Source: Bacillota bacterium (GTDB lineage Bacteria; Bacillota_I; Bacilli_A; RF39; UBA660). From it: a stretch of DNA of 5,302 bases. The stretch lies in NCBI GenBank assembly GCA_018381595.1, contig JAGZRP010000074.1, forward strand, positions 1 through 5,302, read 5' to 3'. The translations under genes and the position numbers were made by a program. Below are positions 1-4,545 of the stretch, piece after piece; position 1 is the stretch's first letter, and each line of letters begins with the position of its first letter. The notes under the pieces were generated by a model. The model ran no database searches and had not been told where the DNA came from. It saw nothing but the letters and a program-made list of their open reading frames with translations.

Positions 1-1
1 G

Positions 2-301
2 TTTACAGTTGAAGTTGACACATTGTTGACAAAAGAACCGATTTATTATACGGTGACTTCTACCTTAAGCGAAGCAAAAGATTTTCCTTTTTTCCTAGTA
101 AAAAACAGGGAAAAATATAATTTTGGGTACAGTGAACGTCATATTCCTTTTTACAGAAACTTGACAGAAAATATATGGGGGATGACGGCTATATTTACAC
201 ATAGGTTTACAAATATCTTGAAAGATTTAGAGTCAAAATTAAAGATCAACGATAATATAGTGATCTTTTTGATATTAGTTAAGTTGTTAATTTGGTATTA
301 A
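2..301 (+). CDS. 3' end of an unrecognised protein, cut by the window edge
   Basis: An open frame enters from the left edge with no start codon and runs 99 codons to a TAA at 299-301. A TTG at 23 could be read as a start, but the frame is open upstream of it and no good ribosome binding site precedes it, so I treat this as the C-terminal part of a longer protein. The visible part has mixed beta-like sequence (TVEVDTLL, YYTVTSTLSE), an aromatic-rich middle, an amphipathic stretch ending KDLESKLK, and a final hydrophobic run (IVIFLILVKLLIWY) that could be a tail anchor or residues read after a frameshift. I do not recognise the family. Codon use is typical AT-rich. It could also be a gene remnant, since the other plus-strand genes in the window are decaying. 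Confidence 0.45.
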   Translation, partial: FTVEVDTLLTKEPIYYTVTSTLSEAKDFPFFLVKNREKYNFGYSERHIPFYRNLTENIWGMTAIFTHRFTNILKDLESKLKINDNIVIFLILVKLLIWY

Positions 302-526
302 TGGAGTAAAATCCGTTGCTGATGTAGGAGTTTAGGTTATTACTAAAATGATTTTCAAAATTAATATCCAGTTTTTTATCTAGGTAGAAAACTTTATATT
401 GAACAATGACTTTTTCGATTTATTGTATCCTCTTTGCGACAGGAAGGTAGGAGTAAGATATTAATAGAGGCTATTATGTGTTTGTAATCTTTTTACTAGA
501 ACGAATAATTGTTATCTTTGGTAATA

Positions 527-561
527 AAAAAACCATAAAAATAATATTTTCATGGCTTTTT
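527..561 (-). terminator. Hairpin, probable terminator for minus-strand transcripts
   Basis: Arms 528-542 and 546-560 pair over 15 bp around a 3-nt loop, with one further A-T pair outside. Read on the minus strand both imperfect positions become G-U wobbles, so the RNA stem is continuous; read on the plus strand the same positions are C-A mismatches. The A/T-rich arm ends give a U-rich 3' end on the minus strand. It lies about 330 bp past the csbD-like stop and may be a second, back-up terminator. It could also work more weakly for the partial plus-strand gene. Confidence 0.55.
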
Positions 562-575
562 AATTCAATTATTTA

Positions 576-590
576 ACCTCATTCTGAGGT
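576..590. repeat. Short perfect inverted repeat ACCTCA-TTC-TGAGGT
   Basis: Six-base arms at 576-581 and 585-590 are perfectly complementary around a 3-nt spacer. No T-run follows on either strand, so it is unlikely to be a terminator by itself. The half-site TGAGGT recurs at about 707-712. A role as a protein binding site is possible but unproven. Confidence 0.4.
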
Positions 591-629
591 ACAGTAAAAT
601 CTGTGCTTTTGTTTTTTTAAAAATAATAT

Positions 630-682
630 AAAAAGCACTCTAGCTTCTATAGTTTAAACAAAACTACAGATTTTAGAGCGCT
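630..682 (-). terminator. Long hairpin with U-tract, probable terminator of the glsB-csbD operon
   Basis: Arms 634-655 and 661-682 (22 nt each) pair around a 5-nt loop. There is one 3-nt internal mismatch, and two positions are G-U wobbles on the minus strand but A-C mismatches on the plus strand. On the minus strand the stem is followed by five U's and then a long A/U stretch, the classic form of a Rho-independent terminator. No T-run follows on the plus strand. It is the strongest terminator candidate downstream of the minus-strand operon, giving a 3' UTR of about 210-260 nt after the csbD-like stop. Confidence 0.7.
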
Positions 683-873
683 AATGCTATCAGAAGGAAT
701 ATACTTATGAGGTTAGAAAGAATCTCAAAGTAATCTAAAGAAAGCTGATTTTTCACCTGATTAATATTGTAATGTTAAGGATTTGTCATAGTTTTTGGTG
801 TTGTTTTAAAAGTGGGTAATTAGGAGTACAACAACCTTAAATTTCTTGTAGAGTAATCCCATGTTTTAAGTAA

Positions 874-889
874 AAAATCAACCGATTTT
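874..889 (-). terminator. Weak hairpin directly after the csbD-like stop
   Basis: A 6-bp stem (AAAATC with GATTTT) and a 4-nt loop lie 4 nt past the stop codon, followed by a short T-rich tail on the minus strand. The stem holds a single G-C pair, so termination would be leaky at best; it may instead protect the mRNA 3' end. Confidence 0.3.
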
Positions 890-893
890 AGAA

Positions 894-1097
894 TTATTTA
901 TCGTCCTTTTTAACAATATTTTTAACACCTTCAATTGCTCCTTTAACAGCATCTTTGGCATCTTCGGCAACTTCTTTAACTTTTGAAACTCCTTTTTCAG
1001 CAGCTCCTTCTTTTTCGGTTTTTTTATCATCAGTTACTTTTCCGACACCTTCTTTAATAGCACCATTTGCTTGATTAAGTTTTTCTTCTACTGACAT
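894..1097 (-). CDS. CsbD-like small stress protein with a Gls24-type 11-residue repeat
   Basis: This gene encodes a 67-residue, highly charged, soluble protein with no signal peptide or membrane segment. The N-terminal half ([20 protein letters not shown], then VTDD) fits the CsbD family of small general-stress proteins, whose biochemical role is unknown. Residues about 39-60 ([20 protein letters not shown]) form a Lys/Ala/Glu-rich amphipathic stretch nearly identical to the C-terminal repeats of the Gls24 protein encoded just upstream. The start at 1097 is chosen because GGAGGG lies 7-8 nt before it. An in-frame ATG 15 nt upstream overlaps that same ribosome binding site and has none of its own. 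It is the last gene of the operon, 72 bp after gls24 with no obvious terminator between. CsbD family membership is a motif-level judgement; the closest relatives may be annotated only as hypothetical stress proteins. Confidence 0.8.
   Translation of the reverse strand: MSVEEKLNQANGAIKEGVGKVTDDKKTEKEGAAEKGVSKVKEVAEDAKDAVKGAIEGVKNIVKKDDK
952..984 (-). repeat. Third, dispersed copy of the 33-bp gls24 repeat, inside the csbD-like gene
   Basis: This 33-bp stretch matches the second gls24 repeat unit (1234-1266) at 31 of 33 positions by eye, differing at 960 and 984. It encodes most of [11 protein letters not shown]. The identity holds at DNA level, including third codon positions, which suggests recent duplication or gene conversion between the two genes rather than protein convergence. 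Confidence 0.85.
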
Positions 1098-1169
1098 AGT
1101 GTTACCCTCCATTGGGAAATTAGATTATTGATAATGAACGTTTTTAAACTTTTTTAGGCATAAAAGAAT

Positions 1170-1727
1170 TTAGTGAACTCTTGGTTTTGCTTTAGCAGTC
1201 TCTTTGGTATCTTCGGCAACTCCTTTAACTTTATCTTTGGTATCTTCGGCAACTTCTTTAACTTTATCTTTTGCGCTTTCAAACTTATCGGAAGTAAATT
1301 TACTTGTTGATTCAACAACTCCAGTTGCTCGATCTTGCAGGCTTACTGAGTCTGCTTCATGTTGCTCTTTAGTCTTGATATCAACAACATCTACATTAAC
1401 TTCAACCACTTCCAAATTAGTCATATTAGAAATTTCTGAAACAACAATTTCTTTGATTTTCTTGTATAATTCAGGAATATTCCTTTGATATTCGACAACT
1501 ACTTTCAAATCCACAGCAACTTGCTTTTTACCAACTTCAACATTGACTCCGCTTGCAACGTTATCAGTATTGATAAGTTTTCCAGTTAGGTTTGAGAAAA
1601 AGCCTCCATCAATAGCCAGCAAACCTGGAACATTTTCTAAAGAAAGACCAATAATTTTTTGAATGACTTTATCTTCATAGGTCAATTCGCCTTTTACTTC
1701 TTCTACTTTTTTTTCTACATTTGACAT
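1170..1727 (-). CDS. gls24: Asp23/Gls24 family envelope stress response protein
   Basis: A 185-residue cytoplasmic protein. Residues about 12-117 are the Asp23/Gls24 (DUF322) domain: GELTYEDKVIQKIIG, the NVPGLLAIDGGFF segment, GVNVEVGKKQVAVDLKVVVEY, then NLEVVEVNVDVVDIKTK. In staphylococci Asp23 is abundant, is held at the membrane by AmaP, and its loss triggers a cell-wall stress response; Gls24 of enterococci and streptococci is linked to starvation, bile and other stresses. After residue 120 a linker leads to a Lys/Glu/Ala-rich tail made of 11-residue repeats (153-163, 164-174, and a degenerate one to the end), ending KPRVH. The start at 1727 has AGGAG about 7 nt upstream. That site lies just past the DUF2273 stop codon, so coupled translation is likely. 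Family assignment is strong; the tail is the unusual part. Confidence 0.93.
   Translation of the reverse strand: MSNVEKKVEEVKGELTYEDKVIQKIIGLSLENVPGLLAIDGGFFSNLTGKLINTDNVASGVNVEVGKKQVAVDLKVVVEYQRNIPELYKKIKEIVVSEISNMTNLEVVEVNVDVVDIKTKEQHEADSVSLQDRATGVVESTSKFTSDKFESAKDKVKEVAEDTKDKVKGVAEDTKETAKAKPRVH
1201..1266 (-). repeat. Two tandem 33-bp repeats at the 3' end of gls24
   Basis: Units 1201-1233 and 1234-1266 differ at one base (a c/t at 1222 versus 1255). Each encodes eleven residues of the pattern K-V-K-x-V-A-E-D-T-K-D. A partial third unit begins at 1267. The 11-residue period with alternating Lys and Glu/Asp resembles group 3 LEA proteins and predicts an amphipathic helix. Copy number is likely to vary between strains through slippage. 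Confidence 0.9.
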
Positions 1728-1741
1728 ATAAATCTCCTTTA

Positions 1742-1912
1742 CTATTTAAATAATTGTTTTTGTTGAATATAATATCCAATTCCAACTCCTAGAGTGGCGC
1801 AAATCAAGACAAATAAAGTCTTAAAAAAACCATAGGATAGGATGAAGCACGCTAAGATAGCACCCGCCAATCCGGAAAGAAGTAGATATTGGTATTTTTT
1901 AAACCATTCCAT
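1742..1912 (-). CDS. DUF2273 family small membrane protein
   Basis: A 56-residue protein. It starts MEWFKKYQYLLLSGLAGAIL, has two hydrophobic segments at about 8-27 and 31-49 separated by the YGFFK turn, and ends in a short polar tail (IQQKQLFK). This is the form of the DUF2273 family, which lies almost always beside amaP and gls24/asp23 in Firmicutes. The role is unknown; location and size suggest a membrane partner of the AmaP-Gls24 complex. The start at 1912 has AAGGAAG about 7 nt upstream, overlapping the amaP stop codon (gap 12 bp). Its own TAG stop is 14 bp before gls24 and adjoins the gls24 ribosome binding site, so the three genes are probably translationally coupled. The gene is shorter than common ORF-calling cut-offs and is easily missed. 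Confidence 0.9.
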   Translation of the reverse strand: MEWFKKYQYLLLSGLAGAILACFILSYGFFKTLFVLICATLGVGIGYYIQQKQLFK

Positions 1913-1924
1913 TTTTTTACTTCC

Positions 1925-2491
1925 TTACTTTACACGACTAACAGTTTTTTTACGTGGTGGTTTTGGCTTGTATTCTTTTACAGAAATATACAGTTTTACA
2001 CGATGATTCATTCCAAAAAACTGTTTCAATCCATCAGCTATCTCATCTTTAATTATTTGAGTTCGTTTAATAATGTTGTCTGATGGAAGCATTTGTCCTT
2101 CTACGTGAACTAAACATTTATTCTTACGACAGTTTACCTTAATAGTAGGATCCTTTATAAAATTGTGATTAGCAACCACACAACGTATAAATCCTTCAAT
2201 AGCTGAATTTTTTAATTTTAGGTTCCCATCGACATCAGGTAACTGAATCTCTAAATATTGTTTAGGATAAAAGAGTGTAACAAGCATTAGAAACCACACT
2301 ACAGCTGAAAGTACTAGAGCACCCCAGAAAATATATCTTGAAAGATAAAATTCTAAAAAGGAATTTTGATTCCAATCAACTAAATGAAGTCCTAAGCCAC
2401 TGAATTTAAGATAATCTAGCAAAATAGGAATCAAAATTGTCAAGATTAAAATACATAAAATAAGGTAAAATATTTTTTTGTTTTTTGACAT
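1925..2491 (-). CDS. amaP: Alkaline shock response membrane anchor protein AmaP
   Basis: A 188-residue membrane protein. It has two transmembrane segments (about 7-27 and 53-75) joined by a roughly 25-residue extracytoplasmic loop, then a cytoplasmic domain (about 79-172) of Asp23-like character containing YLEIQLPDVDGNLKLKNSAI and KVNCRKNKCLVHVEGQ, and a basic tail (KPKPPRKK). In Staphylococcus aureus AmaP anchors Asp23 at the membrane; here it would do so for Gls24, encoded two genes later. The start at 2491 is preceded by AAAGGA at a spacing of 6 nt. The frame is open a little further up, with in-frame TTG and ATG codons at 2509 and 2506, but those lack a ribosome binding site. It lies 62 bp after glsB and 12 bp before the DUF2273 gene. 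The assignment rests on topology, length and context, all of which agree. Confidence 0.9.
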   Translation of the reverse strand: MSKNKKIFYLILCILILTILIPILLDYLKFSGLGLHLVDWNQNSFLEFYLSRYIFWGALVLSAVVWFLMLVTLFYPKQYLEIQLPDVDGNLKLKNSAIEGFIRCVVANHNFIKDPTIKVNCRKNKCLVHVEGQMLPSDNIIKRTQIIKDEIADGLKQFFGMNHRVKLYISVKEYKPKPPRKKTVSRVK

Positions 2492-2553
2492 ATTGAATCC
2501 TTTCATCAATAGAATTTGAATTTTAATCTATTCCTGTCAAGAAAGGTTCAAGT

Positions 2554-2793
2554 TCAATCATTTTTCCCTAGGAAAAATGATACTACTGAAACAACAATAA
2601 CCGCTCCTAAGATTGATGGAATTAATGCCATTCCAGCTAGACTAGGTCCCCATGCACCGAAAAGTGATTGTCCAACAGATGAACCGACTAAACCTGCAAT
2701 GATATTAGCGATTATTCCCATGGAATCTCCCTTTTTAGTGATTCCACCTGCAATAAGACCGATAAGCCCTCCTACGATAATAGCCCAAATCAT
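2554..2793 (-). CDS. glsB: GlsB/YeaQ/YmgE family stress response membrane protein
   Basis: A 79-residue, Gly-rich integral membrane protein. It has three hydrophobic segments (about 2-19, 25-46 and 54-76) and the family signature pattern of small-residue helices: GGLIGLIAGGITKKGD, then GIIANIIAGLVGSSVGQSLFG. The family, also called transglycosylase-associated protein, has no proven enzymatic function; in enterococci GlsB is encoded with Gls24 and tied to stress resistance. The start at 2793 has AAGGGGAAG upstream at good spacing. It is the first gene of the operon, behind a long structured leader. Its last codons and stop lie inside and beside a perfect hairpin (2557-2581). Length and sequence are normal for the family. 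Confidence 0.92.
   Translation of the reverse strand: MIWAIIVGGLIGLIAGGITKKGDSMGIIANIIAGLVGSSVGQSLFGAWGPSLAGMALIPSILGAVIVVSVVSFFLGKND
2557..2581 (-). other. Perfect 11-bp hairpin at the 3' end of glsB
   Basis: Arms 2557-2567 and 2571-2581 are perfectly complementary around a 3-nt loop. The stem covers the last seven sense codons of glsB and ends directly before its TGA. No U-tract follows on the minus strand, so it is not a standard terminator. It could act as an mRNA processing or stabilising element that sets glsB expression apart from amaP. Confidence 0.6.
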
Positions 2794-2823
2794 AATGTCT
2801 TCCCCTTTCTAAATTGTGGCAAG

Positions 2824-2853
2824 TTAGATTGTTTGGAAAATCAAACAATCTAA
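2824..2853 (-). promoter_or_regulatory. Leader inverted repeat C, 12-bp perfect arms, nearest glsB
   Basis: Arms 2824-2835 and 2842-2853 pair perfectly over 12 bp with a 6-nt loop. It ends about 30 nt before the glsB start codon and leaves the ribosome binding site free in this fold. There is no following U-tract, so it is not a plain terminator. Confidence 0.6.
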
Positions 2854-2860
2854 AGAGTTA

Positions 2861-2876
2861 TATTTTAGCTAAAATA
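2861..2876 (-). promoter_or_regulatory. Leader palindrome B, 16 bp, TATTTTAGCTAAAATA
   Basis: A perfect 16-bp palindrome between the other two leader hairpins. With no spacer it suits a dimeric DNA-binding protein at least as well as an RNA hairpin, and it sits downstream of the predicted transcription start, where a repressor would block elongation. Confidence 0.45.
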
Positions 2877-2881
2877 TTTTT

Positions 2882-2914
2882 TATATTAATCTTAACAATT
2901 ATAAGATTAATATA
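2882..2914 (-). promoter_or_regulatory. Leader inverted repeat A, 13-bp perfect arms, nearest the promoter
   Basis: Arms 2882-2894 and 2902-2914 are perfectly complementary over 13 bp with a 7-nt loop. It starts about 14-20 nt after the predicted transcription start. On the minus strand it is followed by an AAAAAATATTTT stretch rather than a pure U-tract. The base pairs are almost all A-T. Confidence 0.6.
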
Positions 2915-2934
2915 TAGTATATACCTTTGCGAAT

Positions 2935-2963
2935 AGTATAGGTTAATAAAAATGATAAGTCAA
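2935..2963 (-). promoter_or_regulatory. Sigma-A promoter of the glsB-amaP-DUF2273-gls24-csbD operon
   Basis: On the minus strand, TTGACT at 2963-2958 and TATACT at 2940-2935 are separated by exactly 17 bp; each hexamer differs from consensus at one position. Transcription would start near 2928, giving a leader of about 135 nt before glsB. A second possible -10 (TATAAT at 2903-2898) has no fitting -35 and is not preferred. Confidence 0.7.
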
Positions 2964-3012
2964 AGAAAATGATCTCGCTTATAAAAAAATAGGATGAAAT
3001 CTGTTAATCGTT

Positions 3013-3027
3013 TTGCAATCGATTGCA
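3013..3027. promoter_or_regulatory. Candidate CcpA cre site, TTGCAATCGATTGCA
   Basis: Fourteen of the 15 bases form a perfect palindrome centred on CG. The site fits the relaxed cre consensus WTGNAANCGNWNNCA at every fixed position on both strands; it departs from the stricter TGWAANCGNTNWCA at the two W positions. It is centred about 92 bp upstream of the predicted operon start, a side usually associated with CcpA activation rather than repression. It could also serve the plus-strand cassette. A further TTGCAA lies at about 3033-3038. Confidence 0.45.
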
Positions 3028-3154
3028 TATATTTGCAAGTATATTTCTGATATGATTCTTGTTATTTTTTGAACAGTTTTGTAAATACTCTTCATTATGG
3101 TTATTATTATCAGACCATTCTGACAATTGAATAATTCATCAATAAAACCTTTGA

Positions 3155-3174
3155 TTATGGTGGTATGACCATAA
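3155..3174 (+). other. Inverted repeat TTATGGT-6-ACCATAA followed by T-run
   Basis: Seven-base perfect arms (3155-3161, 3168-3174) with a 6-nt loop, followed on the plus strand by GATTTTTAG, which gives it the look of a small terminator. The octamer ATTATGGT that opens it also occurs at 3094-3101, so it may instead be a pair of binding sites. No plus-strand gene ends nearby. Confidence 0.35.
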
Positions 3175-3206
3175 GATTTTTAGCCAATTAAAGAAGTCTA
3201 AATGAT

Positions 3207-3222
3207 ACACAGGATACTGTGT
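3207..3222. promoter_or_regulatory. Operator-like inverted repeat ACACAG-GATA-CTGTGT
   Basis: Six-base perfect arms around a 4-nt spacer, 31 bp before the AGGAG-type site of the plus-strand pseudogene. This is a typical place for a repressor site or a 5' UTR hairpin. No regulator is encoded in the window. Confidence 0.35.
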
Positions 3223-3263
3223 TATTTTCAGTGGGAGTTTAAAATTCAAAAAAGGAGATAATT

Positions 3264-3754
3264 ATGGATTTTAGAGAAACATTGAATTGTCAGGATTACA
3301 CTAAATTAGACAAATTTAGTAAACAGCTGAGGGCTTTGAACGACTATTTAGAGACATGGATTTGCTTGAAATGCGTTAGGAATTGGCCAAAATTAATAAG
3401 GATGAGGTCGTTGGTTTATGCTCAGAAATTAATGGATATAAAACAGGTTTTATGGATGCACTAACCCTATTGAATTCTGAACCAGATTTGCAATCTTTCA
3501 AAGAATTGTTTGAGGAGTGGTGGGTTGATTATGAATTTGATCAACGTATCAATGTGCTACTTGGTCAATATCCTTATACCAATTTTGAGGAGAGAATTGA
3601 TTATGAATTGAAAGAAGAATATGGAACTAGCTCTCGTAAAGAAGTTGCAAAAATAATGATTGACGATTTAGAAACGTCATCAGAGGACGAAGCTAAAAAG
3701 TTATTTCTTCAAGAAATCCTTTCATTAGAAAAGAGATCAAACAATATCGATTAA
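3264..3754 (+). pseudogene. Unrecognised soluble protein gene broken by a frameshift and a TAG stop
   Basis: The start at 3264 has a strong site (AAAGGAG) upstream. The first frame reads MDFRETLNCQDYTKLDKFSK, then QLRALNDYLE. Near 3354-3356 the sense shifts to another frame (MDLLEMR), meets TAG at 3377-3379, and then continues open (ELAKINKDEVVGLCSEINGY, on to SNNID) to a TAA at 3752-3754. Restoring one base and one sense codon gives a single protein of about 163 residues: acidic, helical, no signal peptide or membrane segment, with a Trp/Tyr-rich centre (FEEWWVDYEFDQ) and a C-terminal Asp/Glu-rich region. I do not recognise the family. The lesions are not in homopolymers, so sequencing error is unlikely for both. 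The second part (from about 3380) could be expressed only from a weak TTG. It lies 43 bp before the DUF389 gene and is probably of the same transcription unit. Confidence 0.65.
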
Positions 3755-3797
3755 CTTCTTCAAAAGTTGACCATACTAACAAAGAGGGAGTACTGTT

Positions 3798-4400
3798 ATG
3801 GAAAAAGTTTTGAAGGATGGTAAACTTTATTCTCTAATTGAATTTAGGGATAGAATCTATGAGGATTTAGATTTATCAAAAAGTGACTTAACCACTTTAT
3901 TGTGTGCGATGTTGATTGCATCTATTGGTTTGAATATGAATTCTATTCCAGCAATCATAGGGGCAATGTTAATTTCTCCATTAATGACACCTATCCTTGG
4001 AGTCGGCTTTGCGTTAGCAATTTTAGATACAAAACTTCTCAAAAAGTCTTTTAAAATTCTTTTTATTCAAGTTGCAGTAAGCCTTTTAGCCTCTACACTT
4101 TATTTTTTACTTTCACCAATTTCTTATGCAAGTACGGAAATTATTACTAGAACCTCACCAACAATTTGGGACGTTGTAATAGCATTTGTCGGTGGTTTAG
4201 CAGGAATAATTGGAGCACGAAAGAAAGAAGCTAATAACATTGTTCCTGGTGTTGCTATTGCAACAGCTCTTATGCCACCCGTTTGTACTGTAGGTTATTC
4301 TATTGCCACAGGAAATCTAGAGTATATGGTAGTGGCGTCCTACTTGTTCTCCATTAACTGCAGTTTTATTATGATTACTCATATATTGGCACTAATGTGA
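3798..4400 (+). CDS. DUF389 (TIGR00341-like) membrane protein, C-terminus probably frameshifted
   Basis: A 200-residue polytopic membrane protein starting 7 nt after GAGGGAG. After a polar N-terminus (1-30) come about five to six hydrophobic segments (about 33-49, 52-76, 86-107, 124-141, 148-170, 176-199). Conserved DUF389 blocks are visible: IASIGLNMNS, AIIGAMLISPLMTPILG, TSPTIWDVVIAFVGGLAGII, and NNIVPGVAIATALMPP. The function of the family is unknown. The frame ends HILALM at a TGA (4398-4400). Directly after it another frame reads IMVKNPYVKHNR then TAA at 4436-4438, which looks like the usual basic cytoplasmic tail, so a small indel near 4395-4400 has probably replaced the native end. The membrane core is complete, so some function may remain. 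It lies between two broken genes in the plus-strand cassette. Confidence 0.85.
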   Translation: MEKVLKDGKLYSLIEFRDRIYEDLDLSKSDLTTLLCAMLIASIGLNMNSIPAIIGAMLISPLMTPILGVGFALAILDTKLLKKSFKILFIQVAVSLLASTLYFLLSPISYASTEIITRTSPTIWDVVIAFVGGLAGIIGARKKEANNIVPGVAIATALMPPVCTVGYSIATGNLEYMVVASYLFSINCSFIMITHILALM

Positions 4401-4478
4401 TAATGGTGAAGAATCCATATGTTAAACATAATCGATAAGCCTCTAAAATTCGAAAAATTTTAATTCTAGTCTCTGTTC

Positions 4479-4487
4479 TGGTATAGT
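4479..4487 (+). promoter_or_regulatory. Possible extended -10 promoter before the transposase remnant
   Basis: TGGTATAGT fits the extended -10 form TGnTATAAT with one mismatch. No clear -35 hexamer lies 17 bp upstream. It is placed to transcribe the remnant at 4546 and the kinase gene behind it. Confidence 0.3.
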
Positions 4488-4499
4488 AAATTTGTAACA

Positions 4500-4538
4500 C
4501 TCCTACCTAATAAGTTAAAATATTCATTAGAATAGGAG
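4500..4538 (+). repeat. Imperfect inverted repeat ahead of the transposase remnant
   Basis: CTCCTACCTAAT (4500-4511) and ATTAGAATAGGAG (4526-4538) are complementary apart from a mismatch and a one-base bulge, with a 14-nt loop. The right arm contains the AGGAG site of the remnant, so the fold would hide its ribosome binding site, a common way of keeping transposase expression low. It could also be part of an insertion sequence end. Confidence 0.4.
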
Positions 4539-4545
4539 ACATAAC

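Larger units (their letters stand above)
302..893. other. Gene-free interval between the partial gene and the csbD-like gene
   Basis: No convincing gene is seen on either strand in about 590 bp. It holds two hairpins best read as minus-strand terminators (527-561 and 634-682), a short perfect inverted repeat (576-590), and a weak hairpin just after the csbD-like stop codon (874-889). A minus-strand frame of 18 codons (MGLLYKKFKVVVLLITHF) beginning near 863 has no ribosome binding site and is not called. The rest is unstructured AT-rich sequence. Confidence 0.6.
2794..3263. other. Divergent intergenic control region, 470 bp
   Basis: The region separates the minus-strand stress operon from the plus-strand decayed cassette and holds no gene. 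From the glsB side it contains three inverted repeats in the glsB leader (2824-2853, 2861-2876, 2882-2914), a sigma-A promoter (2935-2963), a cre-like palindrome (3013-3027), a 7-bp hairpin (3155-3174) and a 6-bp inverted repeat (3207-3222). No convincing plus-strand promoter could be picked by eye. Confidence 0.7.

Noticed and set aside
668..690. GATTTTAGAGCGCTAATGCT resembles the GTTTTAGAGCTATGCT start of type II CRISPR repeats
   Set aside because: It occurs once, no spacer array or cas gene is present, and the sequence is better explained as the arm of a terminator hairpin.
809..865. Minus-strand 18-codon frame MGLLYKKFKVVVLLITHF
   Set aside because: No ribosome binding site precedes it and such a short frame is expected by chance.
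1204..1488. Plus-strand open frame rich in Ser/Thr/Leu
   Set aside because: It is the antisense shadow of gls24; its repeats mirror the gls24 repeats, and it has no ribosome binding site.
1889..2083. Plus-strand open frame rich in Phe
   Set aside because: Antisense to amaP and the DUF2273 gene, both well supported on the minus strand.
2516..2812. Plus-strand open frame with many Pro and Ile
   Set aside because: Antisense to glsB, whose family match and ribosome binding site are clear.
2958..2966. AGTCAAAG as a CtsR heptad
   Set aside because: Only one half-site is present, without the second GGTCAAA at the required spacing; the bases are the complement of the promoter -35.
3120..3148. CTGACA-17-TAAAAC as a plus-strand promoter for the cassette
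   Set aside because: The -10 is poor and a hairpin with a T-run lies between it and the gene; not enough to call it.
3857..4042. Minus-strand open frame inside the DUF389 gene
   Set aside because: Antisense shadow of conserved DUF389 membrane blocks; no start signals.
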